NCBI RefSeq assembly: GCF_007677875.1
Contig: NZ_VEDO01000019.1
Location: forward strand, 56,495-120,494
Direction of reading: 5' to 3'
Source of the DNA: Variovorax boronicumulans
Lineage (GTDB): Bacteria > Pseudomonadota > Gammaproteobacteria > Burkholderiales > Burkholderiaceae_C
DNA: 64,000 nucleotides
The position numbers were made by a program, and so were the translations under genes. The notes under the pieces were generated by a model. That model was not told the origin of the DNA. It made no database searches and worked only from the letters and a program-made list of their open reading frames with translations. Position 1 is the first letter of the stretch. Every line of letters starts with the position of its first letter. Shown piece after piece: positions 1-8,448 of the stretch.

Positions 1-1
1 T

Positions 2-895
2 GCAGTCTATGCAGCACGCAAGGGCATCCGCACCGGCGTGGCGGCCGAGCGCTTCGGTGGCCAGGTCAACGACACGCTGGGCATCGAGAACTACATCTCC
101 ATCGTGGAGACCGACGGCCCCAAGTTCGCTGCCAACCTGGAGGCGCATGTGCGCGCCTACGAGGTCGACATCATGAACCTGCAGCGGGCCGATAAGCTGG
201 TGCCGGCGGCCGAACCGGGCGGCCTGGTCGAAGTGCACCTGGCCAATGGCGGCGTGCTCAAAGGCAAGACCGTGATCCTGTCCACGGGTGCGCGCTGGCG
301 CAACGTGAACGTGCCCGGCGAGGCCGAGTACCGCAACAAGGGCGTGGCCTATTGCCCGCACTGCGACGGCCCGCTGTTCAAGGGCAAGCGCGTGTCGGTC
401 ATCGGCGGCGGGAACTCGGGTGTCGAGGCCGCGATCGACCTGGCCGGCATCGTGAGCCATGTGACGCTGGTCGAGTTCGCCGAGCAGCTCAAGGCCGATG
501 CCGTGCTGGTGCGCAAGCTGCTAAGCCTGCCCAACGTGACTGTGCACACCAATGCCCAGACCACCGAGATCCTGGGTGCCGACGGCAAGGTCAACGGCCT
601 GCGTTACAAGGACCGCGCGACCGGTGCCGAGCACCTCGTGGCGCTCGAAGGCGTGTTCGTGCAGATCGGCCTGGTGCCCAACACCGAATGGCTCAAGGGC
701 ACGGTGGAACTGTCCAAGTACGGCGAGATCATCGTCGACGCCAAGGGCCAGACCTCGGTGCCCGGCGTGTTCGCGGCCGGCGATGCGACCACCACGCCTT
801 ACAAGCAGATCGTGATCGCCGCGGGCGAGGGCGCCAAGGCGGCCCTGTCGGCCTTCGATCACCTGATCCGCAGTTCGGCGCCGGTCGCCGCCTGA
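2..895 (+). CDS. ahpF: Alkyl hydroperoxide reductase subunit F (5'-truncated by window edge)
   Basis: This is the C-terminal part (about 297 residues) of an AhpF flavoprotein, which passes electrons from NADH through FAD and disulfides to the peroxidase AhpC. Reading from base 2 gives a continuous frame with no start, so the N-terminal thioredoxin-like domains lie to the left of the window. The redox pair CPHC followed by DGPLFKGK (about 353-385) is the AhpF-type active site. A glycine-rich NADH-binding stretch [10 protein letters not shown] follows, and [13 protein letters not shown] near the end is the FAD-binding motif. The GTG at 38 is internal and is not a start. The CPHC motif and the surrounding residues favour AhpF over plain thioredoxin reductase; trxB (39024-39977) has CATC instead. 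Confidence 0.93.
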   Translation, partial: AVYAARKGIRTGVAAERFGGQVNDTLGIENYISIVETDGPKFAANLEAHVRAYEVDIMNLQRADKLVPAAEPGGLVEVHLANGGVLKGKTVILSTGARWRNVNVPGEAEYRNKGVAYCPHCDGPLFKGKRVSVIGGGNSGVEAAIDLAGIVSHVTLVEFAEQLKADAVLVRKLLSLPNVTVHTNAQTTEILGADGKVNGLRYKDRATGAEHLVALEGVFVQIGLVPNTEWLKGTVELSKYGEIIVDAKGQTSVPGVFAAGDATTTPYKQIVIAAGEGAKAALSAFDHLIRSSAPVAA

Positions 896-917
896 TGCGG
901 CAAGACGGGGCGGCGCT

Positions 918-1739
918 TCAATAGCTGAGGCGCTCCGGCCGCACCTCCTGCAGGATGGTGGTGGCGATCTCTTCGATGGACTTGGTCGTGGTGCTGAGCC
1001 AGCGGATGCCGCTGCGCCGCATCATGGATTCGGCCGCGGCGACCTCCATGCGGCAGTTCTCCAGCGACGCGTAGCGCGAGTTGGGCCGGCGCTCGTTGCG
1101 GATCTCCGAAAGGCGCTCGGGGTTGATCGTCAGCCCGAACAGCTTGGCGCGGTGCGGCACCAGCGAAGGCGGCAGGTGGTTGCGCTCGAAGTCCTCCGGA
1201 ATCAGTGGATAGTTCGATGCCTTGAGGCCGTACTGCATGGCCAGGTAGAGCGAGGTCGGCGTCTTGCCGCTGCGCGAAACGCCGACCAGGATCACGTCGG
1301 ACTGCTGCAGGTCTCGGTCGCTCTGGCCGTCGTCGTGTTCCAGCGAGAAGTTGATCGCCGCGATGCGGTCGTTGTACGCCTGGCTCTTGCTGATGTCGCT
1401 GAATCGGCCCACCCGGTGGTGGGATTTGATGCCCAGCTCCACCTCCAGCGGCCGCACGAAGGTGCCGAACATGTCCAGCAGCATGCCGTGACAATGCTGC
1501 TCGAAGAATTGCAGCACGTCCACGTTGACGATGGTCGTGAAGACCAGTGGCTTGCGGTTCTCGACCTCGGCCGTGTGATTGATCTGGCGCACCGCCTGGT
1601 GCGCCTTGTCGATGGTGTCGACGAAGGGCAGGCGAACGTGCCGCGTCTTCATGTCGAACTGCGCCAGGATGGCGTTGCCGAAGGTCTCGGCCGTGATGCC
1701 CGTGCCGTCGGAAATGAAGAATACGGTTCGGGTGGTCAT
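918..1739 (-). CDS. ppsR: PEP synthase regulatory kinase/pyrophosphorylase
   Basis: This 273-residue protein belongs to the DUF299 family of bifunctional regulators. Family members phosphorylate phosphoenolpyruvate synthase with ADP to inactivate it, and remove the phosphate by phosphorolysis to reactivate it. The N-terminus FFISDGTGITAE and the P-loop-like GVSRSGKT (residues 153-160) are family hallmarks. It is transcribed divergently from ppsA, its substrate protein, across a 223-base gap, and this pairing is the usual one in proteobacteria. The length is normal for the family and the ATG start is unambiguous. Confidence 0.93.
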   Translation of the reverse strand: MTTRTVFFISDGTGITAETFGNAILAQFDMKTRHVRLPFVDTIDKAHQAVRQINHTAEVENRKPLVFTTIVNVDVLQFFEQHCHGMLLDMFGTFVRPLEVELGIKSHHRVGRFSDISKSQAYNDRIAAINFSLEHDDGQSDRDLQQSDVILVGVSRSGKTPTSLYLAMQYGLKASNYPLIPEDFERNHLPPSLVPHRAKLFGLTINPERLSEIRNERRPNSRYASLENCRMEVAAAESMMRRSGIRWLSTTTKSIEEIATTILQEVRPERLSY

Positions 1740-1962
1740 AGGTGCTCCAGAAACTGCGCGGCCATTTTGCAGGAACTGTGCCTACACACCGCGTACGGGC
1801 TGGCCCCTACAATGCCGCGCTAATGTCCAAGATTTTCACCATGCGGTGCGCGCACACACAGCAACGACAACGACGTTGCGCCGCCGGCATGGACGACGTT
1901 GCTGACGGCGGGGTGTCCTGCGGGCGGCGTGCAGACGGTTTTTCAACCTTCGGAGCTCTCCC
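1740..1962. promoter_or_regulatory. Divergent ppsR/ppsA control region
   Basis: The 223 bases between the two divergent starts hold a TACAAT hexamer (1808-1813) that could be a -10 box for ppsA. No convincing -35 was found 16-18 bases upstream of it. Further in, GCAACG and CGTTGC form an inverted repeat (about 1861-1879), and a CGACGTTGC copy recurs near 1894-1903. The ppsA ribosome site GGAG lies about seven bases before its ATG. The promoter assignment is inference. Confidence 0.35.
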
Positions 1963-4353
1963 ATGTCTGCACTCTTTGAGGCGACCGCCCTGGTCGTACC
2001 GTTTGAGAACCTGAGAATGACCGACGTCGAGGCGGTTGGCGGCAAGAACGCCAGCCTCGGCGAAATGATCTCGCAGCTGCCCCAGGGCGTGCGCGTGCCC
2101 ACGGGCTTCGCGACCACCGCCCATGCCTTCCGCCAATTCCTTGCGCACGAAGGCCTGACCCAACGCATCGCCCAGCGGCTCGCCACGCTGGACATCGAAG
2201 ACGTGCGCGCGCTGGCCGCGGCCGGTGCGGAGATCCGCGGCTGGATCGAGGCGCAGCCCTTCCCGGCCGACCTGGAGCAGGGCGTGCGCGAAGCCTTCGC
2301 CAAGCTGTCGGCCGGCAACGAGCAGGCCAGTTTCGCGGTGCGTTCATCCGCCACGGCCGAAGACCTGCCCGACGCCTCGTTCGCTGGTCAGCAGGAGACT
2401 TTCCTGAACGTGGTGGGCATCGAGGACGTGCTGCACAAGATGAAGGAGGTGTTCGCCTCCCTCTACAACGATCGCGCCATCAGCTACCGCGTGCACAAGG
2501 GCTTCGCCCACGACGTGGTGGCGCTCTCGGCCGGCGTGCAGCGCATGGTGCGCTCCGACCTGGGCGCCGCCGGCGTGATGTTCACGATCGACACCGAGTC
2601 CGGCTTCGACCAGGTGGTGTTCATCACCTCCAGCTACGGTCTGGGCGAAACGGTGGTGCAGGGCGCCGTGAACCCTGACGAGTTCTACGCCCACAAGCCC
2701 ATGCTCAAGGCCGGCAAGAAGGCCGTGATCCGCCGCAACCTGGGCAGCAAGCTGATCCAGATGGTGTTCGCCACGCCCGAGGAAAAGAAGGCCAGCGGCA
2801 AGCTGGTCAAGACCGTGGACGTGCCGACCGAGCTGCGCAACCGCTATTCGCTGACCGATGCCGAGGTCGAGCAACTGGCGCAGTACGCCCTCGTGATCGA
2901 GGAGCACTATGGCCGCCCCATGGACATCGAATGGGGCAAGGATGGCACCGACGGCCAGCTCTACATCCTGCAGGCCCGTCCGGAGACCGTGAAGAGCCAG
3001 CAGGCCGGCAAGGCCGAGCAGAAGTACAAGCTCAAGGGCAAGAGCGCCGTGCTGGCCGAAGGCCGCGCCATTGGCCAGAAGATCGGCACCGGCCCCGTGC
3101 GTGTGGTCGAGGGCATCCACCAGATGGACGAGGTGCAGCCCGGCGACGTGCTCGTGACCGACATGACCGACCCGAACTGGGAGCCTGTCATGAAGCGCGC
3201 CAGCGCCATCGTGACCAACCGCGGCGGCCGTACCTGCCACGCGGCCATCATCGCGCGCGAGCTGGGCATCCCGGCCGTGGTCGGTTGCGGCGACGCCACC
3301 GAGCGCCTGAAGACCGGCACGCTGGTCACTGTGAGCTGCGCCGAGGGCGACACCGGCCACATCTACGACGGACTGCTGGAGACCGAGGTGACCGAGGTCG
3401 AGCGCGGCGCCATGCCCGAGATCAAGACCAAGATCATGATGAACGTGGGCAACCCGCAACTGGCCTTCGACTTCTGCCAGCTGCCCAACGGCGGCGTGGG
3501 CCTGGCGCGGCTGGAGTTCATCATCAACAACAACATCGGCGTACACCCCAAGGCCATCCTCGACTACCCGAACGTCGACGCCGACCTCAAGAAGGCGGTC
3601 GAGTCGGTGGCCCGCGGCCATGCCTCGCCGCGCGCCTTCTATGTCGACAAGGTGGCCGAAGGCGTGGCGACCATCGCCGCGGCCTTCTGGCCCAAGCCCG
3701 TGATCGTGCGCCTGTCGGACTTCAAGTCCAACGAATACCGCAAGCTGATCGGCGGCAGCCGCTACGAGCCCGAGGAAGAGAACCCCATGCTGGGCTTCCG
3801 CGGCGCGGCGCGCTACATCAGCGCCGATTTCGGCGAGGCCTTCGCGATGGAGTGCCAGGCCTTGAAGCGCGTGCGCAACGACATGGGCCTGACCAACGTG
3901 CAGATCATGGTCCCCTTCGTGCGCACCCTGAAGCAGGCCGAGCGCGTGACCGGGCTGCTGGCCCAGCATGGCCTCAAGCGTGGCCAGGACGAGCTCAAGG
4001 TCATCATGATGTGCGAGGTGCCGAGCAACGCCATCCTGGCCGACCAGTTCCTGGAGTACTTCGACGGCTTCTCGATCGGTTCCAACGACCTGACCCAGCT
4101 CACGCTGGGCCTGGACCGCGACTCCGGCCTGGAGCTGCTGGCCGCCGACTTTGACGAGCGCGACCCGGCCGTGCAGGCCATGCTCAAGCGCGCCATCGAC
4201 GCCTGCAAGGCCCAGGGCAAGTACGTTGGCATCTGCGGCCAGGGCCCCAGTGATCACCCGGACTTCGCGCAGTGGCTGGCCGACCAGGGCATCGAGTCGA
4301 TCTCGCTGAATCCGGACACGGTGGTGGCGACCTGGCAGCAACTGGCGCGTTGA
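1963..4353 (+). CDS. ppsA: Phosphoenolpyruvate synthase
   Basis: This 796-residue cytoplasmic enzyme converts pyruvate, ATP and water to phosphoenolpyruvate, AMP and phosphate, the entry step of gluconeogenesis from pyruvate. The order is an N-terminal ATP-binding domain ([11 protein letters not shown] near residue 30, [19 protein letters not shown] near 130), a swivelling phosphohistidine domain with GGRTCHAA (His about 426), and a C-terminal PEP-binding barrel ending in GICGQGPSD (Cys about 758). The length is that of the family. The start has a GGAG site at good spacing. The divergent ppsR gene predicts control by phosphorylation next to the catalytic histidine. A rho-independent terminator follows. 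Confidence 0.97.
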   Translation: MSALFEATALVVPFENLRMTDVEAVGGKNASLGEMISQLPQGVRVPTGFATTAHAFRQFLAHEGLTQRIAQRLATLDIEDVRALAAAGAEIRGWIEAQPFPADLEQGVREAFAKLSAGNEQASFAVRSSATAEDLPDASFAGQQETFLNVVGIEDVLHKMKEVFASLYNDRAISYRVHKGFAHDVVALSAGVQRMVRSDLGAAGVMFTIDTESGFDQVVFITSSYGLGETVVQGAVNPDEFYAHKPMLKAGKKAVIRRNLGSKLIQMVFATPEEKKASGKLVKTVDVPTELRNRYSLTDAEVEQLAQYALVIEEHYGRPMDIEWGKDGTDGQLYILQARPETVKSQQAGKAEQKYKLKGKSAVLAEGRAIGQKIGTGPVRVVEGIHQMDEVQPGDVLVTDMTDPNWEPVMKRASAIVTNRGGRTCHAAIIARELGIPAVVGCGDATERLKTGTLVTVSCAEGDTGHIYDGLLETEVTEVERGAMPEIKTKIMMNVGNPQLAFDFCQLPNGGVGLARLEFIINNNIGVHPKAILDYPNVDADLKKAVESVARGHASPRAFYVDKVAEGVATIAAAFWPKPVIVRLSDFKSNEYRKLIGGSRYEPEEENPMLGFRGAARYISADFGEAFAMECQALKRVRNDMGLTNVQIMVPFVRTLKQAERVTGLLAQHGLKRGQDELKVIMMCEVPSNAILADQFLEYFDGFSIGSNDLTQLTLGLDRDSGLELLAADFDERDPAVQAMLKRAIDACKAQGKYVGICGQGPSDHPDFAQWLADQGIESISLNPDTVVATWQQLAR

Positions 4354-4381
4354 AGCGCAAGGTCCGTCCTTTGCACCATCG

Positions 4382-4405
4382 GGGCGCCTTCGGGCGCCCA
4401 TTTTT
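4382..4405 (+). terminator. Rho-independent terminator of ppsA
   Basis: The arms GGGCGCC (4382-4388) and GGCGCCC (4393-4399) enclose a TTCG tetraloop and are followed by A and five T residues. It lies 29 bases after the ppsA stop codon and ahead of the symporter gene. Confidence 0.85.
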
Positions 4406-4448
4406 ATGAGACAGCCGCGCCGGTGCGTGGCACAGGGGAGACGACGGA

Positions 4449-6674
4449 TTGCTGCGAGGTCTGCTGTTGCTGCTCTGGGCGGTGCTGGCTTTCGGGCCGG
4501 CCTGGTTCGCCCGCGACCTCGACGCCACGGTGGCCGGCTGGCCCCTGAACTACTGGCTCTGCGCGCAGGGCGCCGTGCTCGGCTTCATCGCCATCGTGGC
4601 GGTCTACGCACGGGCCAGGCGTGGCAGCGAGACCGCCGCGCCGGCCGCCCCTGGCCGGCTGCACCGCATCTTCGGCCTCTACGTGCTGTGCCTGCTGATC
4701 TTCCTGGTGGCGATGGCGCTGGCCGAGCAGGCCGGCCTGCCGCGCCCCTGGATCGGCGCGATCTTCCTGTTCTCCAGCCTGGCGCTGTACGCGGGCATCG
4801 GCATCTTCTGCCGAACCTCCGATGCCCGCGAGTACTACGTGGCCGGCCGCAGCGTGCCTCCCATCTACAACGGCATGGCGACGGCGGCCGACTGGATGAG
4901 TGCAGCGTCCTTTATCAGCCTGGCCGGCGGCCTGTACCTGCAGGGCTTCTCCGGGCTGCCGGGGCAGGCGGGCGGCCTGGCCTACATCCTGGGCTGGACG
5001 GGCGGCTTCTGCCTGGTGGCGCTGCTGATCGCGCCGGCCCTGCGCCGCGCCGAGATCTACACCGTGCCCGACTACTTCGCCCAGCGCTTTGGCGGCCGCT
5101 GGCCGCGCGTGCTGGCGGCGCTGGCGGCGGTGCTGTGCTCCTTCACCTATGTCGTGGCGCAGATCTACGGTGTCGGCCTGATCGCCTCGCGCCTGACCGG
5201 CGTGCAGTTCGAGATCGGCATTTTGCTGGGCCTGGGCGGGGTGCTGGTCTGCAGCTTCCTGGGCGGCATGCGGGCCGTGACCTGGACCCAGGTGGCGCAG
5301 TACGTGATCCTGATCCTGGCCTTCCTGATCCCGGTGTCCTGGCTGGCCTACAAGCAGCTGGGCAACCCGGCGGCGCCCTTCGTCTACGGCCCGCAACTGG
5401 GCCAGATCGCGGTGCGCGAAGCCGAATTGGCTGCCGCGCCGGCCGAGCAGGCCGTGCTGGCCGAGTTCACGCGCCGCGCCGCCGCCTACGAGGCCATGCT
5501 GCGCGACGTGCCCGCCGCGCTCCTGCGGGAGCGCCTTCAGGCGCAGCAGCGCCTGCAGCAGCTGCGCGCGGCCGGTGCGTCCGACGCCGAGCTGCGCCAG
5601 GCCAGCCGCGTGCTCAATGCGCTGCCCACCACCGAGCAGGCGGCGCGCGAGCGCTGGACGCGCGCGCTGGCCGAGATGCAGGAACGCGCGCGGCCACTGG
5701 GTGGCGTGGCACCCATGGCCCGGCCCTTTGGCGGCAATCCCGAGGGCACGCTGTCAGAGCAGGCCGCTTTTTCGACGGCGCGGCTCAACTTCCTCGCGCT
5801 GATGCTGTGCCTGATGCTGGGCACAGCCGGCCTGCCGCACCTGCTCACGCGGTTCTTCACCACGCCTTCGGTGGCTGGCGCGCGCAGCTCGGTGGCCTGG
5901 TCGCTGCTGTTCGTCGCCTTGCTCTACATGGCGGCGCCGGCGCTGGCGGTGCTGGTCAAGCACGAGGTGCTCAGCGAACTGGTGGGCAAGAGCTTCGACG
6001 ATCTGCCGGCCTGGATCGCGCAGTGGGCACGCGTCGATCCCGCGCTGGTCTCGGTGGCCGACGTGAATGGCGACCGCATCCTGCAGTTCGCCGAGATCCG
6101 CCTGGGTGCGGACATCATCATGCTGGCCACGCCCGAGATCGGCGGCCTGCCCTACGTGGTCGCCGGCCTGGTGGCGGCCGGTGGCTTGGCAGCGGCCCTG
6201 TCCACGGCCGACGGCTTGCTGCTGACCATGGGCAATGCCTTCGCGCACGACCTCTACCTGCAAAGCGGCCGTCGGCGCGTGGGCGCGATCTACAGCGTGG
6301 TGTTCTCCAAGTTCGCGCTGCTGATGATGGCGCTGGCCGCTGCCTATGTGGCGGCCTGGCGCTCGGCCGACATCCTGTACCTGGTCACAGCCTCGTTCTC
6401 GCTCGCGGCCTCGACCTTCTTTCCGGCGCTGGTGGCCGGCATCTTCTGGCGCCGCAGCTCGCGCGCGGGCGTGGTGGCCGGCATCCTGGCTGGCGCCGGC
6501 GTGACGCTGGGCTACATGCTGGCCCACCATCCCTTGGTGCGTGACTGGACCGGTTTCACCGGGCCGGGCCTGTGGTTCGGCATCCAGCCGGCGGCGGCCG
6601 GCGTGTTCGGGCTGGCGGCTGCCACATTCGCGATCGTGACGGGCAGTTTGCTCTCGCCAAAGTCCGGGCTATAA
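4449..6674 (+). CDS. Sodium:solute symporter, VC_2705-type, with N-terminal DUF4212-like segment
   Basis: This 741-residue inner-membrane protein of the SSS family is related to acetate permease ActP. Two N-terminal membrane spans carrying WPLNYWLCAQGAV resemble DUF4212, the small subunit that is separate in other systems. The transporter core follows (YYVAGRSVPP, DWMSAASFISLAGG, ALSTADGLLLTMGNAF). A charged, probably coiled-coil insertion occupies about residues 318-437. A 12-residue EF-hand-like loop DVNGDRILQFAE lies at 538-549. The start is TTG, because a stop at 4407 precedes it; GGGGAG (4435-4440) is a fitting ribosome site. The stop codon TAA lies inside the -10 box of the rpsF promoter. 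The substrate, perhaps a short organic acid, is inferred. Confidence 0.8.
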   Translation: MLRGLLLLLWAVLAFGPAWFARDLDATVAGWPLNYWLCAQGAVLGFIAIVAVYARARRGSETAAPAAPGRLHRIFGLYVLCLLIFLVAMALAEQAGLPRPWIGAIFLFSSLALYAGIGIFCRTSDAREYYVAGRSVPPIYNGMATAADWMSAASFISLAGGLYLQGFSGLPGQAGGLAYILGWTGGFCLVALLIAPALRRAEIYTVPDYFAQRFGGRWPRVLAALAAVLCSFTYVVAQIYGVGLIASRLTGVQFEIGILLGLGGVLVCSFLGGMRAVTWTQVAQYVILILAFLIPVSWLAYKQLGNPAAPFVYGPQLGQIAVREAELAAAPAEQAVLAEFTRRAAAYEAMLRDVPAALLRERLQAQQRLQQLRAAGASDAELRQASRVLNALPTTEQAARERWTRALAEMQERARPLGGVAPMARPFGGNPEGTLSEQAAFSTARLNFLALMLCLMLGTAGLPHLLTRFFTTPSVAGARSSVAWSLLFVALLYMAAPALAVLVKHEVLSELVGKSFDDLPAWIAQWARVDPALVSVADVNGDRILQFAEIRLGADIIMLATPEIGGLPYVVAGLVAAGGLAAALSTADGLLLTMGNAFAHDLYLQSGRRRVGAIYSVVFSKFALLMMALAAAYVAAWRSADILYLVTASFSLAASTFFPALVAGIFWRRSSRAGVVAGILAGAGVTLGYMLAHHPLVRDWTGFTGPGLWFGIQPAAAGVFGLAAATFAIVTGSLLSPKSGL

Positions 6675-6675
6675 T
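6648..6675 (+). promoter_or_regulatory. Sigma-70 promoter of the rpsF operon
   Basis: A consensus -10 TATAAT (6670-6675) stands 16 bases after TTGCTC (6648-6653). The hexamer overlaps the TAA stop (6672-6674) of the symporter gene, so the promoter is embedded in the end of that coding region. It predicts a leader of roughly 100 bases before rpsF. Confidence 0.75.
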
Positions 6676-6783
6676 GCTCGGCTTTGCCTTGCCACACTGC
6701 AGTTGACGCCGCAGGTGGCTCTGGCCCCGAATATCGAGAAGGCGACTTCGAGGGAAGAGGGGCTTCACTCTTAAGGAGAGTTC
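6676..6783 (+). promoter_or_regulatory. Structured rpsF 5' leader, possible S6:S18 autoregulatory RNA
   Basis: Two potential stem-loops are visible. The first pairs GCCAC and CTGC (6691-6700) with GCAG and GTGGC (6711-6719). The second pairs GCCCC (6724-6728) with GGGGC (6759-6763) and has an inner AAG/CTT stem. In many bacteria a leader before rpsF binds the S6:S18 complex and represses translation, so such an element is expected here. I cannot confirm the consensus by eye. The AAGGAG ribosome site (6773-6778) directly follows the second stem. Confidence 0.45.
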
Positions 6784-7155
6784 ATGCGTCACTATGAAAT
6801 CATCCTCATGATCCACCCGGATCAGAGCGAACAGGTTCCGGCCATGCTGGAGCGCTACAAGTCCATGATCACCAACGGTGGCGGCAAGATCCACCGCGTG
6901 GAAGACTGGGGCCGTCGTCAACTGGCCTACATGATCAACAAGCTGGCGAAAGCGCACTACCTGTGCGTCAACATCGAGGCCGACCAGGCCGTGATGAGCG
7001 AGCTCGAGCACGCCTTCAAGTTCAACGACGCCGTGCTGCGCCACCTGACGGTCCAGATGAAGAAGGCCGAGACCGGCCCGTCTTCGATGATGAAGACCGT
7101 CGAGCGCGAGGAAGCCCGCAAGACCCAGCAGGCCGAGACCGCCGGCCAGCATTGA
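6784..7155 (+). CDS. rpsF: 30S ribosomal protein S6
   Basis: S6 (123 residues) binds S18 and the central domain of 16S rRNA in the small ribosomal subunit. The opening [17 protein letters not shown] and the segment [16 protein letters not shown] are typical of the family. AAGGAG sits six bases before the ATG. It is the first gene of the rpsF-priB-rpsR-rplI operon, transcribed from the TATAAT promoter at the end of the preceding gene. The length is normal for betaproteobacteria. Confidence 0.98.
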   Translation: MRHYEIILMIHPDQSEQVPAMLERYKSMITNGGGKIHRVEDWGRRQLAYMINKLAKAHYLCVNIEADQAVMSELEHAFKFNDAVLRHLTVQMKKAETGPSSMMKTVEREEARKTQQAETAGQH

Positions 7156-7207
7156 GAACGGCACCGCAGCAGAACCCAACGCGTCTCCGCACGCGGGCTG
7201 AGCAGGC

Positions 7208-7531
7208 ATGAACCGCCTGATGCTGACCGCGTCGATCGCCGAACTCAAGGCCCTGCGCCACACCCCGGCCGGCTTGCCCGCCCAGGATCTGGTACTGGAA
7301 CACGAGTCGGAGGTCGAGGAAGCAGGGCAGACCCGGCAGGTCAAGGCGACCATCCGGGCCGTGGCCTTCGGTGCGGTGGCAGAGCGCATGCGCAAGCAGG
7401 TGGTCGGCAGCAGCTGGCGGTTCGCCGGTTTCGTCACCAACCAGCGCGTGGGCAAGGGCCTCGTTCTGCACGTGCAAGAGTTTCAACCAGTTTCAACCGA
7501 TTCATCAGGAGCCCACCATGGCCGGACCTAG
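7208..7531 (+). CDS. priB: Primosomal replication protein N (PriB)
   Basis: This 107-residue OB-fold single-strand DNA-binding protein takes part in PriA-dependent replication restart. The start [20 protein letters not shown] and the basic, beta-rich body fit PriB. The position between rpsF and rpsR is the conserved one for this gene. Its 3' end overlaps the start of rpsR by 14 bases, which suggests coupled translation. The identification rests largely on this context plus overall similarity, because PriB sequences vary. Confidence 0.93.
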   Translation: MNRLMLTASIAELKALRHTPAGLPAQDLVLEHESEVEEAGQTRQVKATIRAVAFGAVAERMRKQVVGSSWRFAGFVTNQRVGKGLVLHVQEFQPVSTDSSGAHHGRT

Positions 7532-7802
7532 GCGTTTCAACAACAAGGACAAGCGTCCCAAGCGCAACACCCAATCGCTGCTGTTCAAGCGCAAGCGCTT
7601 TTGCCGCTTCACCGTGACCGGTGTCGAACAGATCGACTACAAGGACATCGACACGCTGCGCGACTTCATTGCCGAGAACGGCAAGATCATCCCGGCGCGT
7701 CTGACCGGCACCCGTGCCTTCTTCCAGCGTCAGCTGAACACGGCCATCAAGCGTGCGCGTTTCCTCGCGATGCTGCCGTACAGCGACCAGCACCGCATCT
7801 AA
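7518..7802 (+). CDS. rpsR: 30S ribosomal protein S18
   Basis: S18 (94 residues) partners S6 on the platform of the 30S subunit. The core [17 protein letters not shown] and the C-terminal [13 protein letters not shown] are diagnostic. The frame is open further upstream, but the ATG at 7518 is the right start: it begins [15 protein letters not shown] and has AGGAG about seven bases before it (7507-7511). The start lies inside the end of priB. Confidence 0.98.
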   Translation: MAGPRRFNNKDKRPKRNTQSLLFKRKRFCRFTVTGVEQIDYKDIDTLRDFIAENGKIIPARLTGTRAFFQRQLNTAIKRARFLAMLPYSDQHRI

Positions 7803-7814
7803 GGAGCGATGACC

Positions 7815-8267
7815 ATGCAAATCATTCTGCTCGACAAGGTCGTGAACCTCGGCAATCTCGGCGAAATCGTCAAGGTCAAGGATGGCTACGCCCGCAACTT
7901 CCTGATCCCGACCGGCCGTGCCCGCCGTGCCACCGAATCGGCCAAGGCCGAGTTCGAAGCACGCCGCGCCGAGCTGGAAAAGGCTGCCGCCGCCAAGCTG
8001 GCCGAAGCCCAAGCCCAAGGCGACAAACTGTCCGGCACCACCGTCAAGCTGACCCAGAAGGCCGGCGTGGACGGCCGTCTGTTCGGCTCGGTGACCAACG
8101 CCGACATTGCCGAAGAGCTCGAAAAGCTGGGCTACAAGGTGGCCAAGTCGCAGGTGCGCATGCCCAACGGTCCGATCAAGACCGTCAGCGACAGCACCGT
8201 GAGCGTGGCTCTGCATACCGACGTGGTCGTCGAGATCAACGTCTCGGTGTACGGCGAAACCGCCTGA
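7815..8267 (+). CDS. rplI: 50S ribosomal protein L9
   Basis: L9 (150 residues) binds 23S rRNA near the L1 stalk and spans to the 30S subunit. The N-terminal [19 protein letters not shown] and [16 protein letters not shown] are hallmarks. The ATG at 7815 is preferred over an in-frame ATG at 7809, because AAGGAG (7801-7806) is eight bases from 7815 and only two from 7809, and because L9 proteins begin with MQIILL. A long alpha-helical linker (about residues 45-75) joins the two domains. A strong terminator follows, ending the operon. Confidence 0.98.
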   Translation: MQIILLDKVVNLGNLGEIVKVKDGYARNFLIPTGRARRATESAKAEFEARRAELEKAAAAKLAEAQAQGDKLSGTTVKLTQKAGVDGRLFGSVTNADIAEELEKLGYKVAKSQVRMPNGPIKTVSDSTVSVALHTDVVVEINVSVYGETA

Positions 8268-8283
8268 TCCCCGCGGTCTGCTG

Positions 8284-8323
8284 AAAAGCCGCCAGGCGTG
8301 AGCCCGGCGGCTTTTCTTTTTTT
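8284..8323 (+). terminator. Rho-independent terminator of the rpsF-rplI operon
   Basis: The arms AAAAGCCGCC (8284-8293) and GGCGGCTTTT (8306-8315) form a ten-pair stem, followed by C and seven T residues. It separates rplI from dnaB. Confidence 0.92.
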
Positions 8324-8332
8324 CGGCCGCCG

Positions 8333-8384
8333 TTGCCCACAGCCTGCGGCAGGTAAACCACTGCCGTTCCACCGCTTATGCACA
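8333..8384 (+). promoter_or_regulatory. DnaA-box-like sites upstream of dnaB
   Basis: TTATGCACA (8376-8384) differs from the DnaA consensus TTATCCACA at one base, and TTGCCCACA (8333-8341) differs at two. Both lie in the 125-base gap between the rplI terminator and dnaB. They could make dnaB responsive to DnaA. Two near-matches can also occur by chance, and no AT-rich unwinding region is present, so this is not proposed as an origin. Confidence 0.3.
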
Positions 8385-8448
8385 GGCTTGTCCCATGCGG
8401 GCAAGGCTGTAGCGGCGTAGCATGCCGCGCTTGTCTTCGAGGTCACCG

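Noticed and set aside
6060..6095. Reading the EF-hand-like loop as proof of calcium regulation
   Set aside because: A single 12-residue loop match, which may simply be conserved in this transporter group, is not enough. It is kept only as a finding to test.
7371..7517. An upstream extension of S18 to an earlier start
   Set aside because: S18 proteins begin at MAGPRRF, the ribosome site lies before 7518, and the extension overlaps priB.
8324..8448. A replication origin near dnaB
   Set aside because: Only two imperfect DnaA-like sites, no AT-rich region, and no dnaA, dnaN or parAB genes nearby.
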